64,000 nucleotides of DNA from an uncultured Hyphomicrobiales bacterium (lineage in GTDB: Bacteria > Pseudomonadota > Alphaproteobacteria > Rhizobiales > Rhizobiaceae): positions 1 to 64,000 of the forward strand of contig CALTTH010000010.1 in NCBI GenBank assembly GCA_943908365.1. The letters run 5' to 3'. The position numbers and the translations under genes are program-made. The notes beneath the pieces are model-generated. The model was given only the letters and a program-made list of their open reading frames with translations. It did no database searches and was not told the DNA's origin. Positions 19,024 through 27,687 of the stretch are shown one piece after another (positions within the stretch are counted from its first letter, which is position 1; every line of letters starts with the position of its first letter).

Positions 19024-19505
19024 TATGCTGCTTCCCTCATTTCTACATACGGGCGACTATCAACCTCTACCGAAGCAAAGGCGTCGGGCCGGATAATTCC
19101 AAGGTAAAGATACCAAGACCGTGACGATAACCTCGTTGCATCTCCTGCGTTTGCTAGGTCTAAGCTTCGCGCCTCGGTGCGCTTTCCGTGCCAGCGCATC
19201 CAATGCACCAGATTCCGGTCCTTCGAAGGGATTACAACCTTGATACGCACCCGGCCCTTGTTGGGCCAGTTCGTGAAGTCATCAGGCATCTCGCGCCCAT
19301 AGCGTGACCTGTAGCAATGGCGCTCATGATCCGTAACGCGTTCGCCGAACGTGAGGCCATGACCGCGAGGTGAAAGGCTTGTAGTGAGCCATACCAAACC
19401 AAAGACTGCGACGCTCTCGCGATGAGTGTTCGGATTGCCGAGAGTCAGACCCTCGCGCATTATCGGAGCAAGTGAGTCTATGTCGGTGTGATGATAAAGA
19501 ATCAT
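19023..19505 (-). CDS. possible ADP-ribosyltransferase-fold protein
   Basis: 160 residues from the ATG at 19505, which has AGAAGGGA about 8 nt upstream. N-terminus MILYHHTDIDSLAPIMREGL matches the general pattern lYHxT..xLx.Ix..GL seen in DarT-like and KptA-like members of the ADP-ribosyltransferase superfamily. It continues FGLVWLTTSLSPRGHGLTFGE, comparable to the following strand segment. A catalytic Glu is not certain. If the fold is right, it could modify host RNA, DNA or protein or repair RNA ends. Upstream partner of the 82-residue gene, giving a possible two-gene module. Confidence 0.4.
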   Translation of the reverse strand: MILYHHTDIDSLAPIMREGLTLGNPNTHRESVAVFGLVWLTTSLSPRGHGLTFGERVTDHERHCYRSRYGREMPDDFTNWPNKGRVRIKVVIPSKDRNLVHWMRWHGKRTEARSLDLANAGDATRLSSRSWYLYLGIIRPDAFASVEVDSRPYVEMREAA

Positions 19506-19604
19506 GGGATCGTCCCTTCTGTGATAACGGGACTTCCCATTAGTCACATCTTTCGTAGGAAATCAAAAGGCTTTCATAGGGTATTGATAACCCCTCGATT
19601 TCAT

Positions 19605-19835
19605 TTAGGCTGCGACATGCGGTAAAACAGCCTGTTGACGATATTGGCAATCAATCGGCCACATGCCGAGATCGCCAAGAACTTCAATTATGCGGGTGCG
19701 CAAATCGTCGGGCGCTGCCGGGTCGAAGGTCCGGGCGATAGTTTCAAGATCGGACACGGCGAGGTGGTATAGTTCTGAATTGATGTAACGGTCCTGCACG
19801 GAAATCTCCTGTTGCTTGCTGACGGCAACACACAT
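19605..19835 (-). CDS. hypothetical element protein, 76 residues
   Basis: MCVAVSKQQEISVQDRYINS..., acidic and helical with LYHLAVSDLETIARTFDPAA. A ribosome site AGGAGATTT precedes an internal start less well than the ATG at 19835. Single gene between the structured region 19928-20036 and the ART-like gene. Unknown. Confidence 0.4.
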   Translation of the reverse strand: MCVAVSKQQEISVQDRYINSELYHLAVSDLETIARTFDPAAPDDLRTRIIEVLGDLGMWPIDCQYRQQAVLPHVAA

Positions 19836-19927
19836 GATTCACGTAACGTGATTTGGCAAGATAAAATCAGTTTAAGTATTTGAATTTAATTTTTATTCAG
19901 TAAGTGCTTACTTACTTTTTCGCAAAA

Positions 19928-20036
19928 AATACACCCCACGCAATGCTTTAAACGTGGGGTGTATTCTATGACAGGGTGAAGTGTCAGCAAGCACCCTGTA
20001 GGCCGGACGCAATGAATGGAAGCCGTTGCGTCCGGC
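19928..20036. other. three consecutive hairpins in a non-coding gap
   Basis: Stem 1: 19928-19940 with 19953-19965 (13 bp). Stem 2: ACAGGGTG/CACCCTGT, 19971-19978 with 19992-19999. Stem 3: GCCGGACGCAA/TTGCGTCCGGC, 20002-20012 with 20026-20036. Loops are 12-13 nt each. On the minus strand stem 1 is followed by ATTTTTTGCG, so it may terminate the 178-residue gene. The triple arrangement could also be a structured RNA. Confidence 0.55.
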
Positions 20037-20130
20037 GTTCTCGTTTCTCTAAACCAACGGGCGAAAGTTCCCGGTGACTATTCGGTTATAGCAAGATGGC
20101 CTCGCGAATGCGTCGAAACGTCAAATTTTC

Positions 20131-20667
20131 TTAGGCCGCTATCTTTTCGGCAAGACGCCGCGTTTCGCGGGCCTTTTTTGCCGTCACCGATGCAGTGATC
20201 TTCCTACGCTTCTGAAGTTCAAAGACCGTGATGCCAAGGCTATCCGCCTCCGCTGCTTGTTTATCATCGAAAACCTTCTTACGTGCTGCGGCCTTCTGCC
20301 GAGCGTAGTAGTCGAACGAGCAGAACGTCGCTAAGCATAGCTGCCGATGATGCTCTTTGCGTGCTGCGGGCTCGAAACGGGACTCGCCGGGATCGGGAAG
20401 GATACAACTATCCAAGGGAAGGCGCTGTTTGTTCTCGCGCTCCCAAAAGGCAATCGGTTCGATCATATCCCGGAACTTGAGCCCGCGAAGTTCATCGATA
20501 AATTCGAGAACCGCCGGAGAGGTTGACGAGTGTTGTGCCATCTTCTTCGCCATGTCGCGTTTTTCCTTCTCTTTGGCCCGCTGTTTCCTTTTGCGCGCAT
20601 CGGCTTGTGTGGCCTTACGGGCCAGCTTTTGTTCAGGCGTCCAGCCCTCTAAATTCATCCTTTTCAT
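20131..20667 (-). CDS. hypothetical basic element protein, 178 residues
   Basis: From the ATG at 20667. The N-terminal 50 residues are a Lys/Arg-rich helix (GWTPEQKLARKATQADARKR). The middle has VLEFIDELRGLKFRDMIEPI and the C-terminal part is again basic and helical. An upstream TTG at 20697 is less likely. The shape suggests a nucleic-acid-binding scaffold-like protein, but no family is recognised. Isolated between the non-coding stretch at 20.7-21.1 kb and the hairpin region. Confidence 0.5.
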   Translation of the reverse strand: MKRMNLEGWTPEQKLARKATQADARKRKQRAKEKEKRDMAKKMAQHSSTSPAVLEFIDELRGLKFRDMIEPIAFWERENKQRLPLDSCILPDPGESRFEPAARKEHHRQLCLATFCSFDYYARQKAAARKKVFDDKQAAEADSLGITVFELQKRRKITASVTAKKARETRRLAEKIAA

Positions 20668-21163
20668 GCCGTGGTGTCTCCGTTGCTCGCCGCACAACGG
20701 GATTTATAGCGAGTTGCCGGAGCAACTGCTTCGAAAGTGCGGAAATCTTTGACGGTGACAGATTGAGCGGTCTAGATAAGCGTGACACGAGTAGCGTTCC
20801 ACCTTCCGGGATCGTGACCTTAAGAGGCGTTCCGGGTGCCTACCCTTAAGCGTGACGAAATTTCCCGTTCGTAAATATATAGTAGTTATATTCTCTTTTA
20901 ATAATAAGGATTAGTGGAACGGGGAAGTTTGTCACGCTTAGAGAGAATGGTTCCGGCAAGTAAACACACGTCCGGTCTAGAATCTTACCCACCGATCTGA
21001 GAGGGTTCCGGCTAGTCGCTTCGCTCCCGGCGCGGAACAACCTCCGGTCGGACGGGGAAGGTTCCGCGTTTCCGGCATAGCGAGTCCCTGAGAGGCATTC
21101 AGGGGGCCGGGATGAGTAACGAAGCGTGCGGACGCGCAAAACGCGCCAGCGAGGCGCTCTGAG
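20668..21163. repeat. repeat-rich non-coding stretch (possible operator/origin-like region or deletion scar)
   Basis: About 500 bp without a convincing gene at the end of the tail genes. TAAGCGTGAC occurs at 20778-20787 and 20847-20856 and inverted at 20931-20940. The last two lie in a long imperfect inverted repeat (20846-20870 with 20917-20940) around a 46-bp AT-rich core. Further GGTTCCGG-like copies occur at about 20949 and 21006, and a CCCTGA/TCAGGG stem near 21087-21105. Confidence 0.5.
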
Positions 21164-21517
21164 TCAAACAGCGCTGGTAAAACTCTCCACAAGGCTTGCC
21201 GTAACAGTCCAGATGCCACCTTCCGTCCGATAGTCCCATTCCTTACACGTCCACTTGCGGGCGTGTGCTTCGCCGAACGGCTGGAAATAGAAGGGCTGGT
21301 TTCCGGCCATGCGATTGAAGAAGCCGGTGATATCCTGCATTTGTTCCAGCGTCAGGACGTTCCAAGCAAGCGAGACACTGCGCTTAATGTGGTTGATACC
21401 CTTCGGCGTGGACTGGCTATACCCGTCGCCGAAGTCGGATTCCCAAAGGCTCACGGTCGGCTTGTGTGACGTTCCCGGCGAGGGACCGACGGGCGGGGTG
21501 AAAGTAGGAATAGCCAT
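21164..21517 (-). CDS. phage tail protein, lambda gpM-like
   Basis: 117 residues. FTPPVGPSPG, SDFGDGYSQSTPKGIN and MAGNQPFYFQPFGEA match the Phage_min_tail (lambda gpM) pattern FGdGYxq....GiN with an aromatic-rich C-terminal part. gpM acts in tail-tip assembly after the tape measure. Start overlaps the tape-measure stop by one base (TGATG). The expected next genes (gpL, K, I, J equivalents) are absent: the structural series ends here. Confidence 0.75.
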   Translation of the reverse strand: MAIPTFTPPVGPSPGTSHKPTVSLWESDFGDGYSQSTPKGINHIKRSVSLAWNVLTLEQMQDITGFFNRMAGNQPFYFQPFGEAHARKWTCKEWDYRTEGGIWTVTASLVESFTSAV

Positions 21518-24186
21518 CAGCGGCTCCTCTGGTTCAAATAATTTCCGGGCCGCGTCTGCGCCCTGATCTGATCGGCGACAAGCCCCTTCAACCGCTGTTC
21601 GACCTCCTTGCTTACCTTCCCGGCGAGGTCGGAATTCTGTTCCGGCGTTCCGCCGCTGGCATTCACGGTGACGTTCGTATTGATGTTGACGGGCGAAGTA
21701 AGCGCGCTCTTACTTTCACTTTTCAGGTGAGGCTTGCGGATAGCGGGCGCACTTCCAACATAGCCACCGTTCGCAAAACCACCGAGCGCGCCGCGGTGCA
21801 TCGCTTCGAGGTTGCCGACGCCGATACGGCTTGTCGCCTTCTTCGACATGACGTATTCGCCGCGATGCACGACGCCTGCCGGTTCATACTTTCCACCGTC
21901 GCCGGTATAGCCACCGTCCGCGAAACCGAAGATCGAACCGAGCAAGCCCGTGCCAGCGCCGCCAAACAAACCGGCAAGCGGTCCCTTGCCGAGAAGGGCG
22001 GCTTGCAACGTCGCGTCGATGAGACTGTTCACGAGGTTCTGAAGCGCGCCGTTCAAGGTCTGCGTGCCTGTCAACAAACCGGACAGTGACGACGTGAAGC
22101 TTTCGGCGAAATACTGCTGGGCGTTCTTCAGGCCATCCGCCGATGCGGCAACCTGTTTGTTGGTGCCGTCAAGCTGCTGGGTGAGCGTGATCTTCTCGCG
22201 GATCGCGGTAAGTTCCTGCGCGTCCAGAGTGATACCCGCCCGCTTCGCTTCCTGCTGAGCCTGATAGACCGCAAGCTCGACACGCTGCTGCGCTGCCGAC
22301 ATGCCGGAAATCGACTGTTCGAACCGTGCGAGGTCAAGACCTTCCTGCACCGACTGGTTCAGGCTCTTGAGGGCCGCGTCCTGCTGCTTGATCAGGTCCG
22401 TCTTCGCCTTATCGCTATCGGTCGGTGCAAGGGGCTGGGCTGCGGTCGGCGTGCCATTGTAGGCGTTGCGAATGGTGCCATCATCGACACGCTTCAATCC
22501 GGTCCATTCCTGCCGAAGCGCTGAAGGATCGCTACCACGACGGCGAAGAAGCGCGCGCGCCAGTTCGTCCTGGGTGTCCTGATTGTAAAGGCGATCACCG
22601 GACAGGCCAAGTTCCTTCATAAGACCTTCGAGGGTCGCGCCCGTGATCTGGTAGCGGCCAAGCGCGGACGAGCCTTTACCGTCGCCATAGAGGGCGCGGT
22701 TTGCCGGATTGCCAAGCATCTGGCGCTGCAAGTCACGGACCTGATTGAGCGTCATGCCGGTGAGGTTCCGAGCGCCGCCCGTCCAACGTCCATTATCAAG
22801 GGTGGCGTTGTAATCCCCGCCGCTTTCCACGCTGGCGATGAGGTCAAGAATATTGTCGTGCTTGCCGAAGCGGGCGATGCTCTTGGCACGGTTCGCGAGG
22901 TCCGTGGCGTTCATTACTTCGCCCATCGTCCGGGCATTTTGAACGGCCTTGTTATAGGCCGCATCGATGCCGTCGGTCATGGCGAGGCTGTCGAGTTCCG
23001 CCTTCAGGTCCGGCACAAGCTTCTTGAGTTCGATAAGTGCGGCCTTGAAGTTCGCGGTCGCCGTCACATTCCCGTTGAACGAGCTGGACAAGCTATTGCT
23101 TGCTACAGAGAGAGCCTTGAGCGCCTGCTTGAATTCTTCGCTGCCGCCCGTGACCTCATGAATCTGATCATCGATAGCGGACAAGGACGCGCGAAGCTGC
23201 CGAAGCTCTGCCTCTTTCAACACGTTGAACGGGTTTGCTTCCGTTTCGGCGATCTGCCGGAGAATGCGGGCGCGCTGTTCGTTGAGCCGTTCCAACCGCT
23301 TTTCCGGCGTATTGTTTGCAGCAATCTTGCGGTCGCCTTCTGCACGGGCTGCGGAAATCAGGCCACCCGGATCATTGATCGCACCGATAATCTTCGAGGC
23401 GACGTTGACGCCTTCGACTGCGGCCTGCTTTGCGTGAACCGTGAAGTTGCGCCACATGGTCGAAAACTCGCGGTCGATCTTCTTCGCGGACTCAATCTGT
23501 TCGTCGGTAAAGGTCGCGGCCTCGCTGCGCATCTTCTGAATTTCGGCGACGGACATGCCGAGAACCTTCGCCATCTGTTCAGCGCCGGTTCCGCCGAATA
23601 CCTCGTCGAGGTCAAGCGTCTGCCCGGACTGCTGAAGCTTCTGAAGCCGCCCGATGATATCGTCCATAAAGCGCGAAGGCTCCTTCAAGAGCCGCGTCAC
23701 GTCCGCGACCGAATAGCCAAGGTTCTTAAAAGCTGCTTCGGCACTACCCTTGCCGGTGCGGGAAAACTGCTCGCCGCGAATGTTCAATTCCTTGAGCGCG
23801 TCCGTCACTCCGTCGATGCTCATGCCGGTGCCGGTCGCAACATAGGACCACTGCTGCCATACCTTTGAAGATACGCCTGCCTTGCGGGCCTCGCGATCCA
23901 CTTCGGCGATACTGTCTGCGATTTCCTTCAGCGCGATGGCTGCGCCACCAACGCCAGCGACTACCGCGCCGCCCTTCATGAGCGGGGCGAACATTCCTTC
24001 GAGCTTTTCACCGATGGACGCCGAAGCCCGGCCCATCGTGCGTTCCATGTTCTTCGCCGACTGCTGGGCGCGGCCTTCCATCTTCTTGAAGTTGTCGTTC
24101 GTCGTGTTGCGGGCGCGTGCCATATCCCGCTCATACTTCGTCATGCGGGCTTCGAGGCTCACGACAAGGCGCTGCGTGTCATCCAT
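21517..24186 (-). CDS. tail tape measure protein with embedded lysozyme-like domain
   Basis: 889 residues from the ATG at 24186, which has TAGGAA 8 nt upstream and follows the terL stop by 11 nt. N-terminus MDDTQRLVVSLEARMTKYER is followed by coiled coil and a hydrophobic segment (GGAVVAGVGGAAIALKEIAD). At about 455-580 lies a lysozyme-like region (LIASVESGGDYNATLDN ... SSALGRYQITGATLEGLMKE) with a candidate catalytic Glu. Gly-rich hydrophobic sequence near 720-770 and a polar C-terminus follow. Tape measures set tail length and may help penetrate the wall. Their chaperone genes normally lie just upstream; here they are about 5-7 kb away. Confidence 0.88.
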   Translation of the reverse strand: MDDTQRLVVSLEARMTKYERDMARARNTTNDNFKKMEGRAQQSAKNMERTMGRASASIGEKLEGMFAPLMKGGAVVAGVGGAAIALKEIADSIAEVDREARKAGVSSKVWQQWSYVATGTGMSIDGVTDALKELNIRGEQFSRTGKGSAEAAFKNLGYSVADVTRLLKEPSRFMDDIIGRLQKLQQSGQTLDLDEVFGGTGAEQMAKVLGMSVAEIQKMRSEAATFTDEQIESAKKIDREFSTMWRNFTVHAKQAAVEGVNVASKIIGAINDPGGLISAARAEGDRKIAANNTPEKRLERLNEQRARILRQIAETEANPFNVLKEAELRQLRASLSAIDDQIHEVTGGSEEFKQALKALSVASNSLSSSFNGNVTATANFKAALIELKKLVPDLKAELDSLAMTDGIDAAYNKAVQNARTMGEVMNATDLANRAKSIARFGKHDNILDLIASVESGGDYNATLDNGRWTGGARNLTGMTLNQVRDLQRQMLGNPANRALYGDGKGSSALGRYQITGATLEGLMKELGLSGDRLYNQDTQDELARALLRRRGSDPSALRQEWTGLKRVDDGTIRNAYNGTPTAAQPLAPTDSDKAKTDLIKQQDAALKSLNQSVQEGLDLARFEQSISGMSAAQQRVELAVYQAQQEAKRAGITLDAQELTAIREKITLTQQLDGTNKQVAASADGLKNAQQYFAESFTSSLSGLLTGTQTLNGALQNLVNSLIDATLQAALLGKGPLAGLFGGAGTGLLGSIFGFADGGYTGDGGKYEPAGVVHRGEYVMSKKATSRIGVGNLEAMHRGALGGFANGGYVGSAPAIRKPHLKSESKSALTSPVNINTNVTVNASGGTPEQNSDLAGKVSKEVEQRLKGLVADQIRAQTRPGNYLNQRSR

Positions 24187-24197
24187 TTTTGCTGTTC

Positions 24198-25844
24198 CTA
24201 TGCTGCTTCTTCCCACATGGCATCCATGCGGGCGGCGTATTCGTCGGGATCAAGTTCGTGAAGGGTCGGGCCGTTGTCGTTCGCTGCTGCCCGGAAGACG
24301 GACAGTGCCGAGGCAATCGCGCCGTCGATATGGTTGGAATGGCGGGTTCCCTTGTGCATCGTGGTCAATTCGCTGGCACTGGTCGCGCGCTTGACGACGA
24401 CGCTTTCAAAGTGGTTGCGAAGAATCGGATGCGCGCCGTGCCGAATGCGGCGACCGTTCACAATGCGCTCAAGGTCGCAGATAGGGCCGTGCATGTGCTT
24501 TGCCGTCTGCGGAAGCTGAAGCACGTTGATGCCGTGATCCATGAGCTTGCCCATGATCGGCCCGGCAAGCGATGGGTCAAAGACGACTTCCTTCACGTCG
24601 TAGGTGCCGCAAAGGTCGACTATCTTGTCGGCGATCACATCGGGTTCGATCACGGGGCCGTCGATAACGTTCAGAAGGCCGTCGTCTCGCCACCGAAGAT
24701 AAGGCACCTGCTCAACCTTGGCTTTATCTTCCAAGCCTTCAGACGGCAGATAGAACCACGGCTGAACAGAAATGCGGCCATCGTCGTGCCGGAACGCGGC
24801 CACGATTGCGGTCAGGTCGCCAGAACGGGACAAGTCCACGCCGAGCCAGCAAGGCAGGCCCTCAAGGTCGGCGAGGTCAAAGTTCGGATCGCGGCCCGCA
24901 TCGTAAACGGCCATGTCGAACAACGGATCACGGGACGCGGCCTGCCACATATTGAGGTGGAACTGTTGGAATGCGAAACGTTCGGCAGGCCGGTGTTCGG
25001 CCTCGTGCGCCATGGTGCGCAAGCCGCCGAGGTCGGGGAAGCCATGCGCAAGGCCGGGGTTGACCTTGTGCCACACGGCTTCATCGCGCCAGTCGTCGCC
25101 GGGTTCGGCTTCGAAGATGATCGGCAGAAATGACGGGTCTTCAATCTCGCCGGTAGCCACCTTGCGGGCGTAGTCGTAAATCTCGAAGCCGATATTTTCC
25201 TGTCCACGGCCTGCGGTGGTGGCGATAATCATGAGAGTGTCCGGAACTTTCGCCATGCCGGACTTGAGGGCTTCCCAAAGGTCGCGGCCCTTCCAAGCGT
25301 GGATTTCATCGACAAGCACAAAGCTGGGCGTCTTGCCGTGCTGGGCCGCGCCGTCGCTCGAAACGGCAAGCAATTCGGCCTTGTTGGCCTTATAGAAAAT
25401 CTTCTTAGCGCTGTTGTGGGCGTCGTAAATGCGGGTCGCGGCGACGATGCGGCGATCCTCACGCACGATATTCGCCGCTTCCTTGAAGCCGATGCCAGCC
25501 TGTTCACGGTCGGAAGCCGCAAAGATCGCCTGTCCAGCCGGGCGGGCTTCCGGGCCGATAGTGTGAAGAAGCGCCCACGCTGCCGCGATGCTGGTCTTGC
25601 GGTTGCCACGGGGCAGCATGAGGAAGACAGTGCGGACAATACGGGAACCGTCCGCGTTGCGCGGGCCGTAAATCTGGCGCGTCATACGTTCCTGAAAGTC
25701 GAAAAGCTGAAACCGGCCCTTCGGTGCGGTGCTGGCCGGATGTTTGAGCCTTTGAATGAAATCGACGGCCTCCTGTCCATAACCGAACGGGTCGGCGATG
25801 GGTGAGGTGTCATAAATCCAGTGCGGGAATGCGCTCTTAGGCAT
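24198..25844 (-). CDS. terminase large subunit
   Basis: 548 residues from the ATG at 25844; a GTG at 25865 is possible. ATPase motor: FLMLPRGNRKTSIAAAWALL (Walker A-like) and SFVLVDEIHAWKG (Walker B with adjacent Glu). Nuclease domain: LGVDLSRSGDLTAIVAAFRH and EVVFDPSLAG contain the acidic metal-binding residues. HK97-type (Terminase_1) family and normal length. Packages DNA into the prohead through the portal. Overlaps terS by 8 nt. It is unusual that it lies downstream of the head genes. Confidence 0.92.
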   Translation of the reverse strand: MPKSAFPHWIYDTSPIADPFGYGQEAVDFIQRLKHPASTAPKGRFQLFDFQERMTRQIYGPRNADGSRIVRTVFLMLPRGNRKTSIAAAWALLHTIGPEARPAGQAIFAASDREQAGIGFKEAANIVREDRRIVAATRIYDAHNSAKKIFYKANKAELLAVSSDGAAQHGKTPSFVLVDEIHAWKGRDLWEALKSGMAKVPDTLMIIATTAGRGQENIGFEIYDYARKVATGEIEDPSFLPIIFEAEPGDDWRDEAVWHKVNPGLAHGFPDLGGLRTMAHEAEHRPAERFAFQQFHLNMWQAASRDPLFDMAVYDAGRDPNFDLADLEGLPCWLGVDLSRSGDLTAIVAAFRHDDGRISVQPWFYLPSEGLEDKAKVEQVPYLRWRDDGLLNVIDGPVIEPDVIADKIVDLCGTYDVKEVVFDPSLAGPIMGKLMDHGINVLQLPQTAKHMHGPICDLERIVNGRRIRHGAHPILRNHFESVVVKRATSASELTTMHKGTRHSNHIDGAIASALSVFRAAANDNGPTLHELDPDEYAARMDAMWEEAA

Positions 25845-26244
25845 GGACGCGGTTCCTGCCGACACTCATAGGGCTGTCGTCGTCATCATCGCTATCGGCT
25901 GCACTTCCGACACGGGCGCGACTGGTCGGCGACAAGCCGTATTCGGCTGCAAGCTGCCGGGCAGTCTGCATCGCCCTGTTCTGCATACCGAACAGGGTCT
26001 TGTCCAAGGTGCCAGACGTGCGGAACATGGCCTCAATCTCGCGGACACGGCCCACGGCGACGCAATAGTTTTCGATGCCGGTGAGGTCGGCGCGGGTGAT
26101 AATTCGATCTTCGATCAAGCGCGGCATGATCCGCTTCCACTCTGCGCGCGCGTCATCCGTCATCCACTTAGGCGCGGTCGGTGCCTTCGTGAGCGGTGCG
26201 CGGTCAGGGGAAAGGGCAGGCTTCACGCCGCGAAGGTGGGTCAC
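25837..26244 (-). CDS. terminase small subunit, P27 family
   Basis: 135 residues. APKWMTDDARAEWKRIMPRL, ADLTGIENYCVAVGRVREIE and RQLAAEYGLSPTSRARVG are the helices of the P27/Terminase_4 family, ending in an acidic DDDDD tail. It recognises DNA for packaging with the large subunit. Start overlaps the stop of the head-closure gene (ATGA). Confidence 0.88.
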   Translation of the reverse strand: MTHLRGVKPALSPDRAPLTKAPTAPKWMTDDARAEWKRIMPRLIEDRIITRADLTGIENYCVAVGRVREIEAMFRTSGTLDKTLFGMQNRAMQTARQLAAEYGLSPTSRARVGSAADSDDDDDSPMSVGRNRVHA

Positions 26245-26558
26245 TTCAGAGCCTCACCGCGAAGTTCGAGCGCATCGCGCCTGCCGAGTTCTTTGATTTC
26301 CTTGATGCCGTAAGCGGTGCGGTCGTAGGTCACGCGGTCGGCAGTCGTGATGCCAGGGCGATAACGGACACGAAAAATCAAGGTGCCGGTCTCTGCCTCG
26401 CCATAGCCGGTGAAAAACTCGCTTGCCGTCTGCTGGATAAGTTCGGCCCATACGGTCGCAATCGGCGTCCACGCCTTCACGACGCTGCCGGACGGCTTCA
26501 CGGTTTCCGTTTCCCGTTCGATGGTGATGCGGCGATCAAGGTTTCCGATGTTGAGCAT
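26241..26558 (-). CDS. head-tail adaptor / head closure protein
   Basis: 105 residues from the ATG at 26558 (MLNIGNLDRRITIERETETV), which overlaps the stop upstream (TAATG). Pattern GNLDxRITIE...W..IATVWAEL...GEAETGTLIFRVRYRPGIT...Y is that of the Phage_H_T_join family (HK97 gp7/SPP1 gp16-like). It closes the filled head and joins the tail. Confidence 0.85.
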   Translation of the reverse strand: MLNIGNLDRRITIERETETVKPSGSVVKAWTPIATVWAELIQQTASEFFTGYGEAETGTLIFRVRYRPGITTADRVTYDRTAYGIKEIKELGRRDALELRGEALK

Positions 26559-26974
26559 TAGACAATCCACCGAATGAGGGCTTCGACGGACAGGATTCCA
26601 TGACCGTATTCAGGCTTCGGATCACGCGGGAACCGGGACGCCGTGACCTTGAAGTGGTCGCAATAGCCGCCTTCGATAGGCAGGTTCCGCTTGTCGAGTG
26701 CTGCGGTCACGATGCCTGCAATCTCCTTCGCCGCGTCCGGTCCCGCATCAAGGGTCCAAATATGAAGGTCCAGATAGACCCACGCCATGCGCTGGGCGGT
26801 GTAATCGTGGCCGTGCAAGGCGGTGTTGCCGTCAGACATGATGATGCACGGCGCCTTGTCGGGCCGCGTGCTGCCTGCCCGGATATGGTCTGCCGGAACG
26901 AGGTCGGTCACGTCCTGCTTACCGATGAGGCGGGCACGAATGGCCGTCTGAAGTGCAAGGGTCGGTTCAATCAT
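26558..26974 (-). CDS. tail terminator/completion protein, DUF3168
   Basis: 138 residues. LALQTAIRARLIGKQDVTDL, CIIMSDGNTALHG and YLDLHIWTLDAGPDAAKEIA fit DUF3168, the lambda gpU/tail-completion type. Overlaps the gp10-like gene by 8 nt. Such proteins cap the tail tube, so their presence without a tube gene is notable. Confidence 0.85.
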   Translation of the reverse strand: MIEPTLALQTAIRARLIGKQDVTDLVPADHIRAGSTRPDKAPCIIMSDGNTALHGHDYTAQRMAWVYLDLHIWTLDAGPDAAKEIAGIVTAALDKRNLPIEGGYCDHFKVTASRFPRDPKPEYGHGILSVEALIRWIV

Positions 26975-27395
26975 TCCATGCGTCTTTCACGGCCTTCTTC
27001 GCGGCGCGGTTGATGCGATTCTGAAGCCTCTTGCGGAGAAGCCGAAGGGCGGGCCAGAAAAAGGGCTGGGCTTCAGCTTCGGACGTGCCGTATTCGACAA
27101 GGTGCGCGTAACGAACATCGCTGTTGCCAGCGGTCACGATCACTTCCGTTTCACCGGCAACGCGACTGCCGCCCGGCTGCGAATATGCGGGCGTGGCGTG
27201 GCCGGGCATGGTCACGGCGATACTGTCGATGAGCGCGCCCGTGTCGCGTGACGTTTCCGCTAGCGCCTTTTGATGGCGTGCAAGCTCTTCGCCGGACCTC
27301 TTCAAAGCCGGAAGCACGGCCTCACGCGGCGCGCGGGCGATCCGGTCGAAGGCTGCGAGGGTGTCGGCGAGGCCGTTATTGCTCTTATTCGCCAT
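26967..27395 (-). CDS. HK97 gp10-family tail-component protein
   Basis: 142 residues. ALKRSGEELARHQKALAETS, DTGALIDSIAVTMPG and DVRYAHLVEYGTSEAEAQPFF match the HK97-gp10 pattern (YAxxvEfGT...pfl.PA). Minor component at the head-tail interface. Overlaps the gp6-like connector by 11 nt. Confidence 0.85.
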   Translation of the reverse strand: MANKSNNGLADTLAAFDRIARAPREAVLPALKRSGEELARHQKALAETSRDTGALIDSIAVTMPGHATPAYSQPGGSRVAGETEVIVTAGNSDVRYAHLVEYGTSEAEAQPFFWPALRLLRKRLQNRINRAAKKAVKDAWND

Positions 27396-27687
27396 CGCCG
27401 AACCACCTTTCGCGGTAGGTGTCGAGGATCGCGGTCACGCCCTGCGGTGCCATATCGACGGAAATGCCGTAGGTTGCGAGGCTGCGCACCTCGAAATAGA
27501 AGGCCACGAGCTTCAGAATGGCGAGTTTCACGTCTGCCGGAACGGGGGCAAAATCGGCAATCGGATGGCCGATGTAATTTCCGGCCCACGTTTCTGCGGC
27601 GTCCAGATAAAGGGAAATAAGCTCATCTTCGGCGGTTCCGTCCACCTTCATATGAGCCTTGGCGAGGTCGAGGCTAAGAGCCGTCAT
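27385..27687 (-). CDS. head-tail connector, gp6-like
   Basis: 100 residues. SLDLAKAHMKVDGTAEDELI, YLDAAETWAGNYIG and PADVKLAILKLVAFYFEVR are the helices of the HK97 gp6/phage_gp6 connector family, which binds under the portal. ATG overlaps the upstream stop (ATGA). Confidence 0.88.
   Translation of the reverse strand: MTALSLDLAKAHMKVDGTAEDELISLYLDAAETWAGNYIGHPIADFAPVPADVKLAILKLVAFYFEVRSLATYGISVDMAPQGVTAILDTYRERWFGDGE

Noticed and set aside
20846..21139. 97-codon minus-strand frame in the repeat-rich stretch
   Set aside because: Covers the inverted repeats and AT-rich core, has no ribosome site and biased, non-protein-like composition.
21517..24186. Lysozyme-like segment as a possible endolysin gene
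   Set aside because: It is embedded in the tape measure frame without its own start; such domains are usual in tape measures and do not supply host lysis.
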